NCBI GenBank assembly: GCA_012841255.1
Contig: DUUZ01000098.1
Coordinates: 1-10,014, forward strand
DNA: 10,014 nucleotides
Origin: Clostridiaceae bacterium
GTDB taxonomy: Bacteria; Bacillota; Clostridia; Saccharofermentanales; DTU023
Reading direction: 5' to 3'
How positions within the stretch are numbered: position 1 is the stretch's first letter; every line of letters begins with the position of its first letter. A program made the translations under genes and the position numbers. The notes beneath the pieces are model-generated. The model saw nothing but the letters and a program-made list of their open reading frames with translations, made no database searches and was not told the origin of the DNA. Positions 1-7,705 of this stretch are shown here, one piece after another.

Positions 1-1
1 A

Positions 2-1267
2 GAGATCGACCGCGATTTCAAGCTGGTGGAGGCCACAGGCGTCAACTTCCATTTCAACGCCGACCCTCAGATCCGCCTGGACGAACTGAAAAGATCCTAC
101 GACTATGTCGTTCTCGCAACCGGAGCCTGGGAAAAAGGCCGTGCACCGCTCAAGGAAGGTAATGAACGTGTCCTTGATGCGCTGGATTTCCTGATCAGCG
201 CCAAGGAAGACGGAGCCCGCGATCTGGGCCGCCGCATTGCAGTCATCGGTGCAGGCGATGTGGCCATGGACGCCGCCCGCCTGGCCAAGAGAATGCCCGG
301 AGACCCGGAGGTCACCATCGTCTACCGCAGGACGGAGATGTACGCACCGGCCAGCCAGGATGAATTTGACGGGGCCATGGAGGAAGGTGTCCTCTGGCGC
401 GAACTTCTGGCACCTGTTAGCTTTGACGGCAAGACCCTGGTCTGCGAAAAGCAGGCCTTGGGAGGCTTTGATGAGTCGGGCCGCCGGTCCATGTCGGGGA
501 CGGGTGAATTTGAAAACCTGGAATTCGACACCGTTATCGGGGCCACGGGCGCCCGGGTTGACAAGGGGCTCTTCGAAGCTCTGGGCATGAACGTGGACAG
601 CTACGGGGATCCCCGCCTGTCCGGGGCCATGGAAAGCTCCATTGACGGTGTCTATGTCGTCGGAGACTGCCGTCAGGGTCCCTCGACCGTCGTTGCCGCC
701 ATGGGAGACGCCAAAAAGGCCGCCCTGCATATCCTGGAGAAGGAAGGTCTGGATCACGACTTCATCCACGTCCAGGTCCCCGTCGCTGAAAAGGTCATCG
801 TGGAACGCCGGGGTGTCCTGGCCGATGCCAAGCTGCCGTCCGAGGAAGGCAGCCGCTGCCTGATCTGCGACCAGGTCTGCCGGATCTGCACCGAAGTCTG
901 CCCCAACCGGGCCAACGTGGCCATTCCGGTGGCCGGTTTTGCCAACTCCGAACAGATCGTCCACATCGACGGCATGTGCAATGAGTGCGGCAACTGCGCA
1001 ACCTTCTGCCCCCACGCAGACAAGCCTTACAAGGACAAGCTGACTGTGTTCTGGAGTGCCGAGGACTTCGTCGACTCCGAGAATATCGGCTTCCTGAAGC
1101 TGGCTGAGGAAACCTTCCGGATCCGTGATGAACGCGGACGTGTATTTGATGCGCCGGCGGCTGAACTGGAGGCTCTGGCCGGCAAGGAAATGGCAGCCGT
1201 TATAACAGCCGTTACCACGGAATTTCCCTGGCTGCTGAAGAATGAGCATGACTGCTCCCAGCATTGA
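2..1267 (+). CDS. ygfK: YgfK-type Fe-S/flavin oxidoreductase, C-terminal part (5' partial)
   Basis: The frame is open from base 2 with no start codon of its own; the GTG at 26 is internal, so the gene begins upstream. About 421 codons are visible; the family is usually about 1000 residues, so this is the C-terminal two fifths. Visible in order: a dinucleotide-binding loop VIGAGDVAMDAAR (from about 242), a flavin-type motif YVVGDCRQGPSTV (from about 653), then two ferredoxin-like cysteine sets. The first reads CxxCxxxCxxCxxxCP (857-901) and the second CxxCxxCxxxCP (977-1009). The layout resembles the small subunit of glutamate synthase and the N-terminal part of dihydropyrimidine dehydrogenase. 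In the family, YgfK is tied to selenium-dependent molybdenum hydroxylases and was once called a putative selenate reductase subunit. Inference: it passes electrons between NAD(P)H and the purine-processing enzymes encoded next door. ssnA follows after 26 bases, so the two are probably co-transcribed. The family call is strong; the exact reaction is not settled by sequence. Confidence 0.9.
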   Translation, partial: EIDRDFKLVEATGVNFHFNADPQIRLDELKRSYDYVVLATGAWEKGRAPLKEGNERVLDALDFLISAKEDGARDLGRRIAVIGAGDVAMDAARLAKRMPGDPEVTIVYRRTEMYAPASQDEFDGAMEEGVLWRELLAPVSFDGKTLVCEKQALGGFDESGRRSMSGTGEFENLEFDTVIGATGARVDKGLFEALGMNVDSYGDPRLSGAMESSIDGVYVVGDCRQGPSTVVAAMGDAKKAALHILEKEGLDHDFIHVQVPVAEKVIVERRGVLADAKLPSEEGSRCLICDQVCRICTEVCPNRANVAIPVAGFANSEQIVHIDGMCNECGNCATFCPHADKPYKDKLTVFWSAEDFVDSENIGFLKLAEETFRIRDERGRVFDAPAAELEALAGKEMAAVITAVTTEFPWLLKNEHDCSQH

Positions 1268-1281
1268 TCAACCTATTTAAC

Positions 1282-1288
1282 AGGAGGT
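1282..1288 (+). promoter_or_regulatory. Strong ribosome binding site of ssnA
   Basis: AGGAGGT lies 5 bases before the ATG at 1294. It settles the start of ssnA against the in-frame TTG at 1264, which overlaps the ygfK stop codon and has no comparable site. Confidence 0.85.
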
Positions 1289-1293
1289 ACAAG

Positions 1294-2616
1294 ATGATTA
1301 TTGGCAACGGAAGACTCGTTACGAACGATCCTGAACATCCCTATTACGAAAACGGAGCCATCCGTATTGTCGGCGAAGTTATTGAGGAAGTCGGCAATTT
1401 TGAAGACCTGAAGGCCAAGTATCCGGACGAGGAAGTCCTGGATGCCAAGGGCCGCGTGATCATGCCCGGCATGATCAACGCCCACACCCACATTTACAGC
1501 TCCTATGCCCGCGGCATGGGCGTGTCAAAGCCTACCCGGAATTTCCCGGAGATCCTAGAGAACCTCTGGTGGGCCCTGGACCGCAGCCTGACCATGGAAG
1601 ACAACGAGCTGTCGGCCTACACGACCTACATCGACAGTATCAGAAACGGGGTCACCACCCTTTTCGACCATCACGCCAGCCCCAACGCTGCAGCAGGCTC
1701 GCTTTTCACGCTGGCTGAGGCGGCCAAGGACATCGGCATCCGCGGCTCTTTCTCCATGGAGCTGTCCGACCGGGACGGCGAGGAGATCGCCGGACTCGAG
1801 ATCAAGGAAAACGTCGACTTCATCAAAGCCATGAACACCGACGAGCAGGATATGATCAAGGGTATGTTCGGCATGCACGCCTCCTTCACCATCTCCGACA
1901 AGACCATGGAGAAGGTGAAAGTGGCCATGGAAGGCATCGATGCCGGCTACCACATCCACGTGGGGGAAGGCCGCGAAGACCAGTACGACAGCTTTGAGAA
2001 GTATGACATGCGCGTCACGGAACGCCTCCTGGGCTGGGGACTTCTGGGTCCCAAGACCATCGCGGTCCACGCTGTCAATGTCAACGGCCGCGAGCTGGAT
2101 ATCCTGGCTGAGACCGATACGACCGTCGTCCACAACCCCATGTCCAACATGGGCAACGCCGTCGGCGCCACGCCCGTCCTGGGCATGCTGCGCCGGGGCA
2201 TCCGCCTGGGACTTGGAACGGACGCCTATACCCACGACATGTTCGAGTCCATCAAGGTCTCGAAGATCCTGCAGTCCCACCGTCTGGCCAATCCGACCGT
2301 GGGCTTCGGGGAAGCACTGAAACTGCAGTATGAGGGCAACCCGGCCATTGCGGCCCTGCACTTCAAGCGTCCGCTGGGCGTCCTGAAGCCCGGTGCCTAT
2401 GCTGACGTGATCACCCTGGACTACTATCCCCATACTCCCTTTGGCGGGGACAACTGGAAGGGACACCTCCTCTTCGGCGGTTACGGCCGTATGACCAACG
2501 ACGTTGTCATCAACGGCAAGACCGTCATGAGAGACCGTGAGATCCTGACGGTTGATGAGGAAAAAATCCTGGCGCGTACGACCGAACGCGCCGCGGCAAT
2601 CTGGCCGAATCTGTAA
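1294..2616 (+). CDS. ssnA: SsnA-type putative aminohydrolase
   Basis: A 440-residue protein of the metal-dependent amidohydrolase superfamily, close to the roughly 442 residues of E. coli SsnA. Metal ligands are visible: NAHTH (His64, His66), YHIHVGE (His220/His222), AVHAVN (His259) and GLGTDAYTHD (Asp310). This is the chlorohydrolase/cytosine-deaminase pattern, which usually binds one zinc or iron and hydrolyses C-N bonds of ring amines or halides. An N-terminal and a C-terminal composite beta-sandwich flank the barrel (GNGRLV near the start, KPGAYADVITLD near 370-380). The start at ATG 1294 is set by AGGAGGT; the gene ends in tandem TAA codons. SsnA was named in E. coli for an effect on stationary-phase survival, and its orthologues travel with ygfK, hydantoinase and selenium-dependent xanthine dehydrogenase, as here. 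Inference: it deaminates or hydrolyses an intermediate of anaerobic purine breakdown. The substrate cannot be read from the sequence. Confidence 0.9.
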   Translation: MIIGNGRLVTNDPEHPYYENGAIRIVGEVIEEVGNFEDLKAKYPDEEVLDAKGRVIMPGMINAHTHIYSSYARGMGVSKPTRNFPEILENLWWALDRSLTMEDNELSAYTTYIDSIRNGVTTLFDHHASPNAAAGSLFTLAEAAKDIGIRGSFSMELSDRDGEEIAGLEIKENVDFIKAMNTDEQDMIKGMFGMHASFTISDKTMEKVKVAMEGIDAGYHIHVGEGREDQYDSFEKYDMRVTERLLGWGLLGPKTIAVHAVNVNGRELDILAETDTTVVHNPMSNMGNAVGATPVLGMLRRGIRLGLGTDAYTHDMFESIKVSKILQSHRLANPTVGFGEALKLQYEGNPAIAALHFKRPLGVLKPGAYADVITLDYYPHTPFGGDNWKGHLLFGGYGRMTNDVVINGKTVMRDREILTVDEEKILARTTERAAAIWPNL

Positions 2617-2624
2617 TAAACGCA

Positions 2625-2648
2625 GCCCCTCCGGTTTTCCGGAGGGGC
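2625..2648 (+). terminator. Perfect GC-rich hairpin between ssnA and hydA, no T-tract
   Basis: Bases 2625-2634 pair perfectly with 2639-2648 (10 bp, mostly GC) around a TTTT loop, 8 bases after the ssnA stop. The sequence after the stem (CTTGCCTGAACC) has no run of T, so this is not a canonical intrinsic terminator. It could be a partial terminator, an RNA-processing or 3'-end stabilising stem, or an attenuation point that lowers hydA and xdh expression relative to ygfK-ssnA. Confidence 0.5.
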
Positions 2649-2661
2649 CTTGCCTGAACCT

Positions 2662-2689
2662 TTGTGCCGGATTCGATTGCCGGCATAAT
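2662..2689 (+). promoter_or_regulatory. Weak candidate promoter and palindrome upstream of hydA
   Basis: CATAAT at 2684-2689 matches the -10 consensus at five of six bases. The best -35 is only TTGTGC at 2662-2667 with a 16-base spacer. The perfect palindrome TGCCGGCA (2678-2685) abuts the -10, and TGCCGG also occurs at 2665-2670, so GCCGG/CCGGC can form a 5-bp inverted repeat. A start site from this promoter would leave a leader of only about ten bases before hydA. This is suggestive only. Confidence 0.2.
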
Positions 2690-2706
2690 TCTTTGAAGAG
2701 GATTGC

Positions 2707-4110
2707 ATGGAAAAGACCGTATTACTCAAGGACGGTTATATCGTCCTTCCCGATCAGACTCTTACAGGAAGTATCCGGATCAAGGGGGAGGTCATTGAAG
2801 CCATCGGCGATCTCTCACCCCAGGAAGGCGAAACCGTCATTGAATGCGCCGGTTGCTATTTTCTGCCCGGCGGCATCGAAACCCACACTCACCTCCAGCT
2901 TGAATCCATGGGCACCGTCACGGCCGACGACTTCCAGTCGGGGACCCGGGCTGCCCTGGCCGGCGGCACGACCACTGTCCTCGACTTTGTCTCCCAGGAA
3001 CAGGGGGAGACCATGGCCCATGCCCTGGAACGCTGGCATGGGAAAGCCGACGGAAACTGCTCCATCGATTACGGCTTCCACATGGGTCTGTCCGAGTGGA
3101 ATGAAGACCTGAAAGGCGAGATAGCGTCCATTGTGGAAGGCGGCATTACTTCATTCAAGGCCTACATGGCCTACAAGGACCGGATGATGGTCCAGGAGGA
3201 CGAGATCTACGACCTTCTGGAGGCATCGGACCGCCTGGGAGCCACAGTGGGCTTTCACTGTGAAAACGGCCTCCTGATCGATGTCCTGGTCAAACGGGAG
3301 AGGGCCCTGGGACATCTTTCCCCCTACTACCACCAGATTACCCGGCCCGATGAGTTTGAAGAAGAGGCCATCGTCCGCCTGGGGACGGTCAACCAGCTGC
3401 TGCACGCCAACCACCATGTCGTCCACCTGTCGACGGCACGCGGGCTTTCGGCCATCAACCGGCTGCGGGACCGCGGCGTCCGTACCATTGCCGAAACCTG
3501 TCCACAGTATCTGCTCCTGGATTCATCCCGCTACGGGACGCCTGCATCTGAAAGTTTCGAGGCAGCCAAGTTCATCATGAGCCCGCCCCTTCGGGAACGC
3601 CGGGACCAGGAGGCCCTCTGGCAGGGCCTGGCCGACGGCGAAATCCAGTTTGTGGGGACCGACCACTGTTCCTTCAATTTCAAGGGCCAGAAGGAGATGG
3701 GCCGGAAGGACTTTTCAAAGATTCCCAACGGGGCACCCGGGATCGAGCTGCGCATGATCCTCCTTTACTCCTTTGGGGTGGACCGGGGGCGGATGGATAT
3801 CAACCGCTTCTCCGAGGTTACCTCGACCAATGCCGCCAAATATTTCGGCCTCTATCCGAAGAAGGGTATCCTGCAGGCCGGAAGCGACGCAGACATCGTA
3901 ATTTTGGACCCCCGGGCCGAATGGACGGTAAGTTCTGCGGCACTTCATGAAAACTGCGATTATACGCCCTATGAGGGCTTCAGCCTCAAGGGGAAGATCC
4001 GGGATGTCTTCCTGCGCGGGCGGCGGAAAGTCGCATCTGGTAGTATTGTGATTGATGAAAGGGACGGCCGATATCTGAAGCGGGACCTGCCTTTCATGGA
4101 TATCCGCTAA
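2707..4110 (+). CDS. hydA: Dihydropyrimidinase / D-hydantoinase family cyclic amidohydrolase
   Basis: A 467-residue protein, the normal length for dihydropyrimidinases and D-hydantoinases. The full two-metal active site is present: ETHTH (His60, His62), SFKAY (Lys151, the lysine that is carboxylated to bridge the metals), GFHCEN (His184), VVHLST (His240) and VGTDHC (Asp319). The substrate-amide-binding segments MSPPLRE (from 291) and NGAPGIE (from 341) are also there, so it should be catalytically competent. The family hydrolyses cyclic imides or amides such as dihydropyrimidines, hydantoins and, in some members, allantoin-like rings. In gut-type anaerobes this gene (hyuA/hydA) sits in the ygfK-ssnA-xdh cluster linked to purine and urate degradation, which supports a ring-opening role here. 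AAGAGGA (2696-2702) precedes the ATG by 4 bases. It lies 90 bases after ssnA and 46 before xdh. Which cyclic amide it opens is inference. Allantoinase and phenylhydantoinase are alternatives that motifs alone cannot exclude. Confidence 0.92.
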   Translation: MEKTVLLKDGYIVLPDQTLTGSIRIKGEVIEAIGDLSPQEGETVIECAGCYFLPGGIETHTHLQLESMGTVTADDFQSGTRAALAGGTTTVLDFVSQEQGETMAHALERWHGKADGNCSIDYGFHMGLSEWNEDLKGEIASIVEGGITSFKAYMAYKDRMMVQEDEIYDLLEASDRLGATVGFHCENGLLIDVLVKRERALGHLSPYYHQITRPDEFEEEAIVRLGTVNQLLHANHHVVHLSTARGLSAINRLRDRGVRTIAETCPQYLLLDSSRYGTPASESFEAAKFIMSPPLRERRDQEALWQGLADGEIQFVGTDHCSFNFKGQKEMGRKDFSKIPNGAPGIELRMILLYSFGVDRGRMDINRFSEVTSTNAAKYFGLYPKKGILQAGSDADIVILDPRAEWTVSSAALHENCDYTPYEGFSLKGKIRDVFLRGRRKVASGSIVIDERDGRYLKRDLPFMDIR

Positions 4111-4141
4111 AATAGATTACAGGAGACTGATTCAGGCATCC

Positions 4142-4149
4142 AAGGAGGA
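4142..4149 (+). promoter_or_regulatory. Strong ribosome binding site of xdh
   Basis: AAGGAGGA lies 7 bases before the ATG at 4157. A second AGGAG at 4121-4125 is not followed by a credible start codon. Confidence 0.8.
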
Positions 4150-4156
4150 CGCGAAC

Positions 4157-6724
4157 ATGGCATGGACGTTAACGATCAACCAACAGACAGTGATCGTAGA
4201 GGAGGATAAAAGACTGATCGATCTGCTCCGGGAAGATCTGGGGCTGACTTCGGTCAAGGACGGCTGCAGCGAGGGGACCTGCGGGACCTGCTCCATCTGG
4301 GTGGATGGCAAACTGGTCAAGGCCTGTATCATGAAGGTCTCCAAGTTCGACGGTGCCGAGATCATTACCGTAGAAGGCCTGTCCCCCCGTGAGAAGGAAG
4401 TCTACGTATACAGTTTCGCCGAGGCAGGTGCCGTCCAGTGCGGATACTGCACACCGGGTATGGTCATTGCTGCCAAGGTGCTTTTGGATAAGAACCCCGA
4501 TCCCAGCCGGGATGATATCACCAAGGCCATCACCGGCAACCTCTGCCGCTGTACCGGCTACAAGAAGATTATCGACGCCATCGAGATGGCAGCCCGTTTT
4601 CTCAGGACCGGCGATCCCATCCCCGAAGCGAATTACCTGCCCCGGGTCGGCGACCGCTCTCACCGGGTGGACGTCATGGAGAAGGTCCTGGGAACCGGCA
4701 AGTTCCCCGACGACTACCGCTTTGACGACATGGTCTACGGCAGTGCGCTCCGCACCAAGTATCCCCGGGCCCGGGTCAATAAAATCGATATTTCCAAGGC
4801 CCTGGAACATCCTGACTGCATCACGGTCCTGACCGCTGCAGATGTCCCCAACAACAAGATCGGCCATCTGATCCATGATTGGGACGTCATGATTCCCGAG
4901 GGGGAGATCACCCGTTTCATCGGGGACGCAGTGGCACTTGCGGCTTCCCGAAAGCGGGACAGCCTGCCCGAGATCCTGGACCTGATCGAAGTGGATTACA
5001 CGGAACTGGAACCTGTCCTGGACCCCTTTGAAGCTCTCAAGGAAGGCGCCCCCAAGATCCATGAGGGGGGCAATCTACTGTCCAGTGAACGCCTGATCCG
5101 CGGAGATGCCCGTAAGGCCATCGCCGAGGCCGCCCATGTCGTGACGGAAACCTATCATGTTTCCTGGGAGGAACACGCCTTCCTGGAGACCGAGTGTGCT
5201 ATTGCCTGGCCAGCGGATGACGGCGGCGTCAACCTGATTACCGCCTCTCAGTCCATCTATGACGAACAGCGGGAAATCTCAACCATGCTGAAAATGGAGC
5301 CGGAAAAGATCCATATTCAGTCTGCCCTGGTCGGAGGCGCCTTCGGCGGCCGCGAAGACATGAGCGTCCAGCATCATGCGGCCCTCCTGGCCTGGAAGAC
5401 CGGATTGCGGGTTAATGTCAAACTGTCCCGTTATGAGAGCACCATTGTCCACACCAAACGCCATCCCATGACCATGAAGATGACGACTTCCTGTGACGAG
5501 AAGGGCCGGGTGACAGGCCTGATCGCCGAGATCGTGTCGGATACCGGAGCCTACGCCTCCCTGGGCGGCCCTGTGACCCAGCGGGCCTGCACGCATGCGG
5601 CCGGCCCCTACAATTTCCAGAATATTGACATCACGGGCAAGGCTGTCTACACCAACAATGTGGTATCCGGGGCCTTCCGGGGTTTCGGGGTGACCCAAAG
5701 CACCTACGCCATGGAATGCAATCTCAACCTCCTGGCTGAGAAGGTGGGCATGGATCCCTGGAACTTCCGTTACCTGAACGTGGTCCGTCCGGGCGATGTC
5801 CTCCCCAACGGACAGATTGTCGATCCCAGCTGCGGCCTGGCTGAGTGCCTGGAGGCCGTCAAGGAAGCCTACGATTCAAGCCCCCATGCCGGACTGGCCT
5901 GCGGTTTCAAGAACAGCGGACTGGGAGTCGGCGTGCCGGACTTCGGCCGCTGCATCCTGTCGGTCGAAAAGGGCAAGATCCATATCCGGACTTCAGCGGC
6001 CTGCTCCGGCCAGGGAATTGCCCAGATGGTGACCTCCATCGTGTGCTCAGCCCTGGACTGCAACGTGAACTCAACGGTCTTCGAACTGCCTTCAACCGAC
6101 CGGACGCCGGATGCGGGGACCAGTACGGCTTCCCGCCAGACCCTCTTCACGGGCGAGGCGACCCGGCAGGCGGCCAATGATCTGAAAAAAGCTATTGAAG
6201 CGGCCGGGGGAGATCTGTCCAAGCTGGAAGGTATGGAATTTTACGGCGAATTCGGACCGCCCACCGACCCCCTGGGTTCGGACAAGGAACACCCGGTCAG
6301 CCATATCGGCTACAGCTACGGCTGTGAGGTGACCCTGATCGACGAGAAGGGTGAACTGCAGAAGATGGTCGGAGCCTACGACATCGGGACCCCCATCAAC
6401 ATCACGGCCGTGGAAGGTCAGATTGAGGGCGGCTGCGTCATGGGTCTGGGCTATGCCCTGACCGAGGATTTCGTCAACCCGGGCGGCGTTCCCAAGTTCA
6501 AGCTGGGGACCTACGGCCTTTTCCGGGCCCGGCAGGTGCCGGAAATCGAGACTCATATCGTCAAGGGGCCGGGCTATGTTGATCATGCCTACGGCGCCCG
6601 CGGGGTCGGCGAACTGGCTTGTGTGCCCATTGCCCCCTCCGTGGCCCACGCCTACTACAGACTGGACGGGAAGATGAGAACCCGCCTGCCGATGGAAGAC
6701 ACCTTCTATCGGAAAAAGAAATAG
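4157..6724 (+). CDS. xdh: Selenium-dependent-type xanthine dehydrogenase (2Fe-2S plus molybdopterin domains)
   Basis: An 855-residue molybdenum hydroxylase. Residues 1-80 are a plant-type 2Fe-2S domain with Cys37, Cys42, Cys45 and Cys57. Residues 81-155 are the helical second 2Fe-2S domain with Cys95, Cys98, Cys130 and Cys132 (QCGYCTPG, CRCTGY). From about 165 onward is the molybdopterin-binding part. The key xanthine dehydrogenase residues appear conserved by motif: Gln365 (ASQ), Glu400 (GGAFGGRE), Arg508 (GAFRGFG) and the catalytic base Glu819 (ARGVGEL), matching bovine Gln767, Glu802, Arg880 and Glu1261. The FAD domain normally found between the two halves, or as a separate subunit, is missing here and from the rest of the window. 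This fused architecture next to ygfK and ssnA is that of the selenium-dependent molybdenum hydroxylases (compare E. coli XdhD), in which selenium is a labile cofactor ligand, not selenocysteine; no in-frame TGA is needed. Likely reaction: hydroxylation of hypoxanthine or xanthine, or the reverse reduction of urate, in the cytoplasm. Selenium dependence is inferred from context. Confidence 0.9.
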   Translation: MAWTLTINQQTVIVEEDKRLIDLLREDLGLTSVKDGCSEGTCGTCSIWVDGKLVKACIMKVSKFDGAEIITVEGLSPREKEVYVYSFAEAGAVQCGYCTPGMVIAAKVLLDKNPDPSRDDITKAITGNLCRCTGYKKIIDAIEMAARFLRTGDPIPEANYLPRVGDRSHRVDVMEKVLGTGKFPDDYRFDDMVYGSALRTKYPRARVNKIDISKALEHPDCITVLTAADVPNNKIGHLIHDWDVMIPEGEITRFIGDAVALAASRKRDSLPEILDLIEVDYTELEPVLDPFEALKEGAPKIHEGGNLLSSERLIRGDARKAIAEAAHVVTETYHVSWEEHAFLETECAIAWPADDGGVNLITASQSIYDEQREISTMLKMEPEKIHIQSALVGGAFGGREDMSVQHHAALLAWKTGLRVNVKLSRYESTIVHTKRHPMTMKMTTSCDEKGRVTGLIAEIVSDTGAYASLGGPVTQRACTHAAGPYNFQNIDITGKAVYTNNVVSGAFRGFGVTQSTYAMECNLNLLAEKVGMDPWNFRYLNVVRPGDVLPNGQIVDPSCGLAECLEAVKEAYDSSPHAGLACGFKNSGLGVGVPDFGRCILSVEKGKIHIRTSAACSGQGIAQMVTSIVCSALDCNVNSTVFELPSTDRTPDAGTSTASRQTLFTGEATRQAANDLKKAIEAAGGDLSKLEGMEFYGEFGPPTDPLGSDKEHPVSHIGYSYGCEVTLIDEKGELQKMVGAYDIGTPINITAVEGQIEGGCVMGLGYALTEDFVNPGGVPKFKLGTYGLFRARQVPEIETHIVKGPGYVDHAYGARGVGELACVPIAPSVAHAYYRLDGKMRTRLPMEDTFYRKKK

Positions 6725-6736
6725 GAATTAACAGGC

Positions 6737-7705
6737 ATGCCGCGCACTGAACCGGAATCCGTCTCGGGCCGTGCGGTGCGCGGTGCCGCTGTTATTGTCG
6801 CTTCCCAGCCTTCGGAGGCAGGAGGCAGGAAGATTCTCCCGGCTTTACAGAAAGCCGGGCAGATGACCTTCATCGAACAGGTCATTGTCCGTTTCCAGCA
6901 CATGGGGACGGCCCCTATCATCGTGGTGACCGGCTATGACAATGATGAGCTGGAAAGGCATCTGGCCAAGATGAGCGTCGTCTCCCTGCATCGGCCGGGC
7001 TGGCAGGCGGGCAATCTCTATGAGGATGCCCTTTTCGGTCTGACCTATGCCGAACGGACCTGTGCCGCCTGTGAAAAGATCTGGCTGGCCGTCCCCCAGA
7101 TTCCCTTTGTCAAGAATGATACCCTTGCAGCCCTGTTGAATGCAGACTCTGCGGCGGCCCTGCCGGTCTATGAGGACCGGGAAGGTCTTCCCCTTATTTT
7201 TCAACGCCGGGCCATTGCCGCCCTGGCCGAAGCTCCCGGGGGGAAAACCCTAGCCGACCTGGTCCATGCGGCAGACTCTCTGGCCAGGATTCCTGTCGAC
7301 GACACGGGCGTCCTGCCTGCTGCCGGCGTAAACCCCAAGGGCAGCCGCCTTCCTATGCGGCCCCGGCTCAAGCTGACCCTGGGCCGCGACGGCTTCTTTT
7401 TCGGCCCCGGCCCTGCCACGCTTCTCCGCCTGATCGACGAGACGCGGTCGGTCCGGACGGCCTGCACCCGGATGAAGCTTTCCTACAGCAAGGGCTGGCA
7501 GCTTCTGAACAGCATGGAGGAAGAACTGGGAATCCAGGTCATCGAGAGGCGGCCCGGCGGACTGGAAGGCGGGGGCAGCAGCCTGACTGAGGCAGGACGG
7601 GACCTTCTGAACCGCTATGAGCAGCTGGTATCGGAAAGTCAAAGGGAGGTCAACCGGCTCTTTGACGAAATATTCGGTTTTTACTCGGATTCCAAGCCCC
7701 TTTGA
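6737..7705 (+). CDS. Degenerate MobA/MocA-like nucleotidyltransferase fused to ModE-type winged helix-turn-helix
   Basis: A 322-residue two-domain protein. Residues 15 to about 185 have the Rossmann-like pattern of molybdenum-cofactor nucleotidyltransferases: strand AAVIVAS, FIEQVIVRF, then IIVVTGYDNDELERHL, GNLYEDALFGL and WLAVPQIPFV. The signature motifs are altered. The glycine-rich LAAGxSxRMG loop reads ASQPSEAGGRK (22-32), the metal-binding Asp of the D-x-P motif is Gln121, and the usual GHP is GLP (150-152). Residues about 209-312 match the N-terminal domain of ModE: a LysR-like winged helix (SVRTACTRMKLSYSKGWQLL, 238-257), a wing with SSLTEAGRDLL, and a dimerising helix. The gene starts 12 bases after xdh with only a weak AGGA site, so translation may depend on coupling; GTG at 6776 is an alternative start. 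Enzyme-regulator fusions of this kind occur in clostridia near molybdenum hydroxylase genes. Inference: a regulator of this operon that senses a nucleotide or molybdopterin ligand. Retained enzyme activity seems less likely but is not excluded. Confidence 0.8.
   Translation: MPRTEPESVSGRAVRGAAVIVASQPSEAGGRKILPALQKAGQMTFIEQVIVRFQHMGTAPIIVVTGYDNDELERHLAKMSVVSLHRPGWQAGNLYEDALFGLTYAERTCAACEKIWLAVPQIPFVKNDTLAALLNADSAAALPVYEDREGLPLIFQRRAIAALAEAPGGKTLADLVHAADSLARIPVDDTGVLPAAGVNPKGSRLPMRPRLKLTLGRDGFFFGPGPATLLRLIDETRSVRTACTRMKLSYSKGWQLLNSMEEELGIQVIERRPGGLEGGGSSLTEAGRDLLNRYEQLVSESQREVNRLFDEIFGFYSDSKPL

Noticed and set aside
1264..1293. TTG at 1264 as an upstream start of ssnA, overlapping the ygfK stop codon
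   Set aside because: The AGGAGGT site at 1282-1288 lies inside that extension at ideal spacing for ATG 1294, and the shorter product matches the family length and N-terminus.
1555..2466. 303-codon open frame on the minus strand inside ssnA
   Set aside because: It is antisense to a gene with complete catalytic motifs, its product is rich in His, Gly, Val and Asp as expected from reversed GC-rich codons, and it shows no recognisable domain.
4121..4156. AGGAG at 4121-4125 as evidence for a small gene or an earlier xdh start
   Set aside because: No ATG, GTG or TTG in a useful frame follows it; AAGGAGGA at 4142-4149 serves the ATG at 4157.
4169..5062. 297-codon open frame on the minus strand inside xdh
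   Set aside because: It covers the antisense of the 2Fe-2S and early molybdenum domains; no motif or ribosome binding site was seen, and codon-phase shadowing explains it.
4157..6724. Selenocysteine (in-frame TGA) as the source of selenium dependence in Xdh
   Set aside because: The frame is uninterrupted and the family uses a labile inorganic selenium ligand at the molybdenum cofactor.
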